This document shows positions 14,213-16,785 of a stretch of DNA of 16,785 nt, piece by piece. The notes below the pieces were generated by a model. The model saw only the letters and a program-made list of their open reading frames with translations. It was not told where the DNA came from and did not search any database. A program made the position numbers and the translations under genes. The stretch comes from Rhodobacterales bacterium (lineage in GTDB: Bacteria > Pseudomonadota > Alphaproteobacteria > Rhodobacterales > Rhodobacteraceae), in the NCBI GenBank assembly GCA_013298485.1, contig JAAFHS010000008.1, positions 1 through 16,785 of the forward strand, read 5' to 3'. Positions within the stretch are counted from its first letter, which is position 1. Each line of letters begins with the position of its first letter.

Positions 14213-14740
14213 ATGGATAGTCCGCAATTCACTTTGGACGACATTCGGCGGCATCCGAAATTTCCTTTTGTTGGATGGAAAGAGGATGATGTCTCATTCC
14301 TGATGCTCGAGCTTTACTGGGCCGCGCTTGTGCGTGTGATACTGGGTGATGAGATGGCAAATTATACGCCATTGTTTGACACAGAGCGTGATGGAAACCC
14401 CATACTCACACTCACCAATCAAACTGCGCGGCGTGGGTTACGCCTGGTTATGATTGAAAATGAGGAAAATAAACCTCTCTATCCGGAAAAAGCAGGTCCG
14501 GATGCATTTTACGCTCTTTACCCGTTTATGAACATAGGTCGCCTGCCCGACGGAGAGACGCCAGTTGAGGAATTGGGCATGTTTCTCACTCTGGACGAAC
14601 GCTACGTCAGCTATTTTGAATATCTGGTGCGGCTGCATTGCTGTGATTACGTATCGGTTGAACGGATGGAGGAGGAGATTGCCATCTATGAAGCCAAGTT
14701 TTCAATGGCAGACCCGGCAGCGGAGATTCCCGACGACTGA
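14213..14740 (+). CDS. Putative acidic immunity protein
   Basis: A 175-residue protein with no family that I recognise. It starts 2 bases after the previous stop, with no visible ribosome site, so translation probably depends on ribosomes finishing the gene before. It has no signal peptide or membrane segment and is strongly acidic: 34 D/E against 16 K/R. Aromatic residues are abundant (FPFVGWKEDD, ELYWAAL, FYALYPFMNIG, YVSYFEYLVRLHCC). Size, acidity, cytoplasmic location and position directly after a basic putative toxin are what one expects of an immunity protein, which would bind and block it. Its last 53 bases overlap the start of the acetyltransferase gene in another frame. The coding call is good; the role is inferred. 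Confidence 0.7.
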   Translation: MDSPQFTLDDIRRHPKFPFVGWKEDDVSFLMLELYWAALVRVILGDEMANYTPLFDTERDGNPILTLTNQTARRGLRLVMIENEENKPLYPEKAGPDAFYALYPFMNIGRLPDGETPVEELGMFLTLDERYVSYFEYLVRLHCCDYVSVERMEEEIAIYEAKFSMADPAAEIPDD

Positions 14741-15128
14741 AGACTGGCACTGCTTTGCAGCAGCAAACGGGATTGAGCCAAGTTTCTTCATGGGGTCTGG
14801 TGCAAATCACGTTGAACAGCCGTCGATTTGCTTTGCATTGTCAGAGAATGGTGCGGTGTGTGCCGTCGCTTTGCTGTTCACACACAGCCGCGAATGCGGG
14901 CTGTGGGTGGCACCATCCCGGCGAGGACAAGGCCTTGGACGGCAGGTTTTCTCACGCCTGCTTGCGGACAATACAACGCATCTTTACAGTGCTGTGTCCC
15001 AAGACAACCCATATGCCGGTGCCATGGAGCATCTACTCACCGCGTTTGGATTCCAGGACAGCGGCAAGGCACTTGGGCACAGGATTTGGAAACGCCTGCC
15101 GAGACGTGAAGATCACCTCGCGTCGTAA
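14688..15128 (+). CDS. GNAT-family N-acetyltransferase
   Basis: A 146-residue GNAT. The ATG at 14688 is preceded by the strongest ribosome site in the islet, GGAGGAGGAG (14668-14677), and gives a normal single-domain length; the frame is open further back only inside the preceding gene. The acetyl-CoA pyrophosphate loop is clear: V74-A-P-S-R-R79-G-Q-G82-L-G84, the R/Q-x-x-G-x-G motif on the beta4-alpha3 turn. The C-terminal part (SQDNPYAGAMEHLLTAFGFQ) fits motif B, with a helix and a G-F turn. The acceptor is unknown. Its gene overlaps the putative immunity gene by 53 bases, so it belongs to the same transcript. It could modify the toxin or its target, or be cargo. It has its own ribosome site, unlike the gene before it. 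Confidence 0.85.
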   Translation: MKPSFQWQTRQRRFPTTEDWHCFAAANGIEPSFFMGSGANHVEQPSICFALSENGAVCAVALLFTHSRECGLWVAPSRRGQGLGRQVFSRLLADNTTHLYSAVSQDNPYAGAMEHLLTAFGFQDSGKALGHRIWKRLPRREDHLAS

Positions 15129-15144
15129 ACGCCCTGCGTGATAC

Positions 15145-15159
15145 GGCTTGGCGCAAGCC
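15145..15159 (+). other. Small hairpin after the acetyltransferase gene
   Basis: GGCTTG (15145-15150) and CAAGCC (15154-15159) pair perfectly around GCG, 17 bases after the stop. No T tract follows, so at most a weak end of the islet transcript. Confidence 0.3.
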
Positions 15160-15210
15160 TCGGGCGCGTGAAACCAACTTCAGTCTCTTCTGCAGCTTTC
15201 GCCAAACAGG

Positions 15211-15246
15211 CATTCCCCCTGTGGCCCCGCGCTCAACGTGGTCTGA
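15211..15246 (+). pseudogene. Possible remnant of a creatinase C-terminus
   Basis: In one plus frame this stretch reads HSPCGPALNVV followed by a stop. The end of intact creatinase reads HYPYGPAFNVVG followed by a stop. Eight of 11 aligned residues agree, and the DNA shares GCATT and TCAACGT blocks. Similarity does not extend usefully upstream (the frame is closed at 15171) or downstream. It may be the end of a second, deleted creatinase-like gene, or a chance match. Confidence 0.35.
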
Positions 15247-15250
15247 TGCC

Positions 15251-15288
15251 CGCGCAATCCGGCCCCGATGCGGGGGCCGGGTTGCGTG
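15251..15288. other. Long hairpin, 16 base pairs, in the gap before the L,D-transpeptidase gene
   Basis: Bases 15251-15266 pair with 15273-15288 over 16 positions, with two G-T wobbles, around GATGCG; the core is CCGGCCCC with GGGGCCGG. A separate 10-base perfect palindrome, CCGATATCGG, follows at 15293-15302. Neither has a T tract. The rest of the 267-base gap (15129-15395) shows no gene; a weak -35-like TTGACC lies at 15335. Confidence 0.5.
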
Positions 15289-15395
15289 ATTGCCGATATC
15301 GGTGCCTTTTCCCGCTTGGAAACAATGGCGGGGCTTGACCTAGGCGCGCTGTCTGGGCTTTGTGCTGATGCTCTCCTTGTTCAGAAAGTCTGCCC

Positions 15396-16220
15396 GTGAC
15401 ACGTCTTCTTGCCCCCCTTGCCGCCCTTCTGCTGCTCGCCGCCTGTGCGGGTAAACCTGCCGAAACCGTCGCACCCGGCCCCGTGCCCGGATACGAAGGC
15501 GTGCAGGATGGTGAATTCTTCATCCAGCCTGTCGAACCGCAATACCTGCCCGAAGAGATGCGCCGCACCGAAGTGGCCTATGCAGGCCCCGAAAGCCCGG
15601 GCACCATCGTGGTCGATACGCACTCGCGCCGCCTGTACTATGTGATGGAAGGCGGGCGCGCGATGCGTTACGCGATCGCCGTGGGCCGTCAGGGCCTTGC
15701 CTTCCGGGGCAGCGGCACGATCCAGCGCAAAGAGGTCTGGCCCGCCTGGACGCCGACCGCAAACATGATCCGCACCTTCCCCGACACCTATGCCGAATAC
15801 CGCAACGGTCTGCCGGGCGGTCTTGAAAACCCGCTGGGCGCGCGCGCGCTGTATCTTTTCCGCGGCGGGCGGGATACGTTCTTCCGCATCCACGGCACGG
15901 TGCAGGACGCCTCGATCGGGCGGGCGACATCGGCGGGCTGCATCCGCCTGTTCAACCGCGATGCGATGGATCTGTTCGAGCGCGTCGATCTGGGCACATC
16001 CGTCAAGGTGCGCAGTCTTGAGGAAAGCATCGCGCTGGATGGGCCCTACATGGATGACGCCTACGGCATTGCCGTGCCCGAAACGCCAGAAAATATCGCC
16101 AAGAAAGAGGCCGATCTGCAGACGCTGGCCGAACAAACCCCGCCCGCGGCAGATACGACGGCCGCAGTGGTGTCCCCGCCTGCAACCGCAAACCCCTTCG
16201 GGACGCCGTCTGAAGGCTGA
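15396..16220 (+). CDS. Lipoprotein L,D-transpeptidase (YkuD domain)
   Basis: A 274-residue exported enzyme. The start is a GTG at 15396: the frame is closed at 15366-15368 and no ATG lies between. The ribosome site is poor. A signal peptide ends in the lipobox L-A-A-C17, so the protein should be lipid-anchored. Residues about 68-215 are the YkuD domain (GTIVVDTHSRRLYYVMEGG, YAIAVGRQG) with the active-site signature HGTVQDASIGRATSAGCIRL: the cysteine in S-A-G-C-I-R is the nucleophile and the HG histidine its partner. Such enzymes make 3-3 cross-links in peptidoglycan or attach proteins to it. Residues 225-274 are an Ala/Pro/Thr-rich tail. Expression from a weak TTGACC -35 at 15335 is possible. 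A strong two-way terminator follows. Confidence 0.93.
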   Translation: MTRLLAPLAALLLLAACAGKPAETVAPGPVPGYEGVQDGEFFIQPVEPQYLPEEMRRTEVAYAGPESPGTIVVDTHSRRLYYVMEGGRAMRYAIAVGRQGLAFRGSGTIQRKEVWPAWTPTANMIRTFPDTYAEYRNGLPGGLENPLGARALYLFRGGRDTFFRIHGTVQDASIGRATSAGCIRLFNRDAMDLFERVDLGTSVKVRSLEESIALDGPYMDDAYGIAVPETPENIAKKEADLQTLAEQTPPAADTTAAVVSPPATANPFGTPSEG

Positions 16221-16232
16221 CACCTGCGGCGC

Positions 16233-16267
16233 AAAAAAATCGGCCGGGGTCTCACCCGGCCAGTTTT
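16233..16267. terminator. Bidirectional Rho-independent terminator
   Basis: Perfect 7-base arms GGCCGGG (16242-16248) and CCCGGCC (16255-16261) enclose a 6-base loop. On the plus strand AGTTTTCTT follows; on the minus strand GA and seven T follow (16239-16233). It therefore serves both the L,D-transpeptidase gene and the convergent YbjN-like gene. Confidence 0.88.
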
Positions 16268-16287
16268 CTTGATGGATGGCCGCCGTC

Positions 16288-16785
16288 TTACCAGTCGATA
16301 TGCGTATGGAAATCGGCCAGCACCGTATCCCAGACCGCAAGTGTATCAAGGAAGTTCTGTTCCGACACGCCATAGACCATGTTCACGTCATAGCTGAGGA
16401 ACGGGTCGTTTTCATTGTCGAGATAGGCAAAGGCGAACCGTTTGGTCGAATTCCATTCGTTCATCTTGCCCAGGGACGAGCCATCCGGCAGGTCATAGCC
16501 CGAGGAAAACTGCAGGGATGTGCAGTTCTGCCCGTTCTCGCAACCATAGAAATAGATCGAGAAATCCGCCCCCGCAGCGGAACTTTCGATCTTGGGATCA
16601 CCGACGTTGTCGGTGGTCAGCACCGCGCGGTAGCCTGCCTGCTGCATCAGATTGGCCAGGGTTTGCGGCGTGTTCGCATCGACCAGCCCGCCGGTCAGGG
16701 GGGGGGCATCATTCGGGGTGATCTGCCCGCCGCCTGCCGTACCCCCGCCCTGCGTGGCACCGCCGAGAAGGGCTGCAAGACCATC
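16288..16785 (-). CDS. YbjN-domain protein (5' end outside window)
   Basis: The frame is open from the window edge, so 165 residues of the C-terminus are seen and the start is missing. An ATG at 16647 exists, but the coding pattern clearly continues upstream of it (ITPNDAPPLTGGLVDANTPQ), so it is not the start. The first 22 residues are a Gly/Ala/Thr-rich segment, consistent with the end of a signal peptide and linker. From about residue 35 it resembles the YbjN fold: a domain start (PQTLANLMQQAGYRAVLTTD), then FSIYFYGCENGQNCTSLQF, a hydrophobic strand with two cysteines, then WNSTKRFAFAYLDNENDPFL and a final helix. YbjN proteins relate to bacterial sensory/chaperone-like folds, and their role is poorly known. 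It is convergent with the L,D-transpeptidase gene and shares its terminator. Confidence 0.8.
   Translation of the reverse strand, partial: DGLAALLGGATQGGGTAGGGQITPNDAPPLTGGLVDANTPQTLANLMQQAGYRAVLTTDNVGDPKIESSAAGADFSIYFYGCENGQNCTSLQFSSGYDLPDGSSLGKMNEWNSTKRFAFAYLDNENDPFLSYDVNMVYGVSEQNFLDTLAVWDTVLADFHTHIDW

Noticed and set aside
15138..15338. 66-codon plus-strand frame after the acetyltransferase gene
   Set aside because: It spans the long hairpin and the possible creatinase remnant in another frame, lacks a good ribosome site and has no recognisable features.
13129..15395. Integrase, transposase, terminal repeats or tRNA marking the islet as a mobile element
   Set aside because: I looked for these and saw none. 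The islet's foreign origin rests only on base composition and gene content.
15381..16373. 330-codon minus-strand frame over the L,D-transpeptidase gene
   Set aside because: The opposite strand encodes a clear YkuD lipoprotein with its catalytic motif, and the minus frame runs through the terminator and into the end of the YbjN-like gene.
1..16785. CRISPR array, rRNA or tRNA genes
   Set aside because: No regularly spaced repeats, cloverleaf sequences with conserved T-loop or rRNA motifs were seen on either strand.

Overview
The window is a 16.8 kb piece of an alphaproteobacterial chromosome, most likely from the Rhodobacterales (Rhodobacteraceae/Roseobacter type). This rests on the high G+C core (58% and 68% in two 60-base lines I counted), the style of the SecA, DnaK and DnaJ proteins, a dnaK-dnaJ pair without grpE beside it, a heat-shock promoter of the alphaproteobacterial RpoH type, and a palindromic intergenic repeat of a kind common in that class. 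The genus cannot be fixed from sequence alone.

Layout. (1) 1-2344: the 3' four-fifths of secA. (2) 2487-5185: two envelope genes on the same strand, a membrane-anchored Pro/Ala-rich protein and a PstS-like substrate-binding domain fused to an OmpA-like domain. (3) 5189-9427, minus strand: dnaK, dnaJ, then radC. A 336-base gap between dnaJ and radC holds a G-quadruplex motif and no convincing gene. (4) 9428-10433: the dnaK heat-shock promoter, then a divergent OmpA-type lipoprotein gene whose promoter is overlapped by a near-perfect 28-base dyad. (5) 10485-13082: a FadR-type GntR regulator, a small zinc-ribbon protein (minus) and creatinase, the last preceded by a structured leader. (6) 13285-15128: a lower-G+C islet of four tightly packed plus-strand genes. 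(7) 15396-16785: a lipoprotein L,D-transpeptidase and, convergent to it, a partial YbjN-like gene, separated by a two-way terminator.

How it fits together. Most of the window is housekeeping: protein export (SecA), chaperones (DnaK/DnaJ) and envelope maintenance (OmpA-type proteins, L,D-transpeptidase). Creatinase, which splits creatine into sarcosine and urea, is a catabolic gene that may be controlled by the nearby GntR regulator, although the zinc-ribbon gene lies between them.

The part most likely to be new is the islet at 13.3-15.1 kb: an unrecognised 139-residue protein, a basic 169-residue protein with one membrane segment and a C58/C61/H70/C76 cluster followed by a Gly/Tyr/Asp-rich tail, a strongly acidic 175-residue protein, and a GNAT acetyltransferase. 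The genes are linked by an ATGA overlap, a 2-base gap and a 53-base overlap. I read this as an orphan toxin-immunity module with an acetyltransferase attached. It is bounded on one side by intact creatinase and on the other by a short sequence that reads like a decayed creatinase C-terminus.
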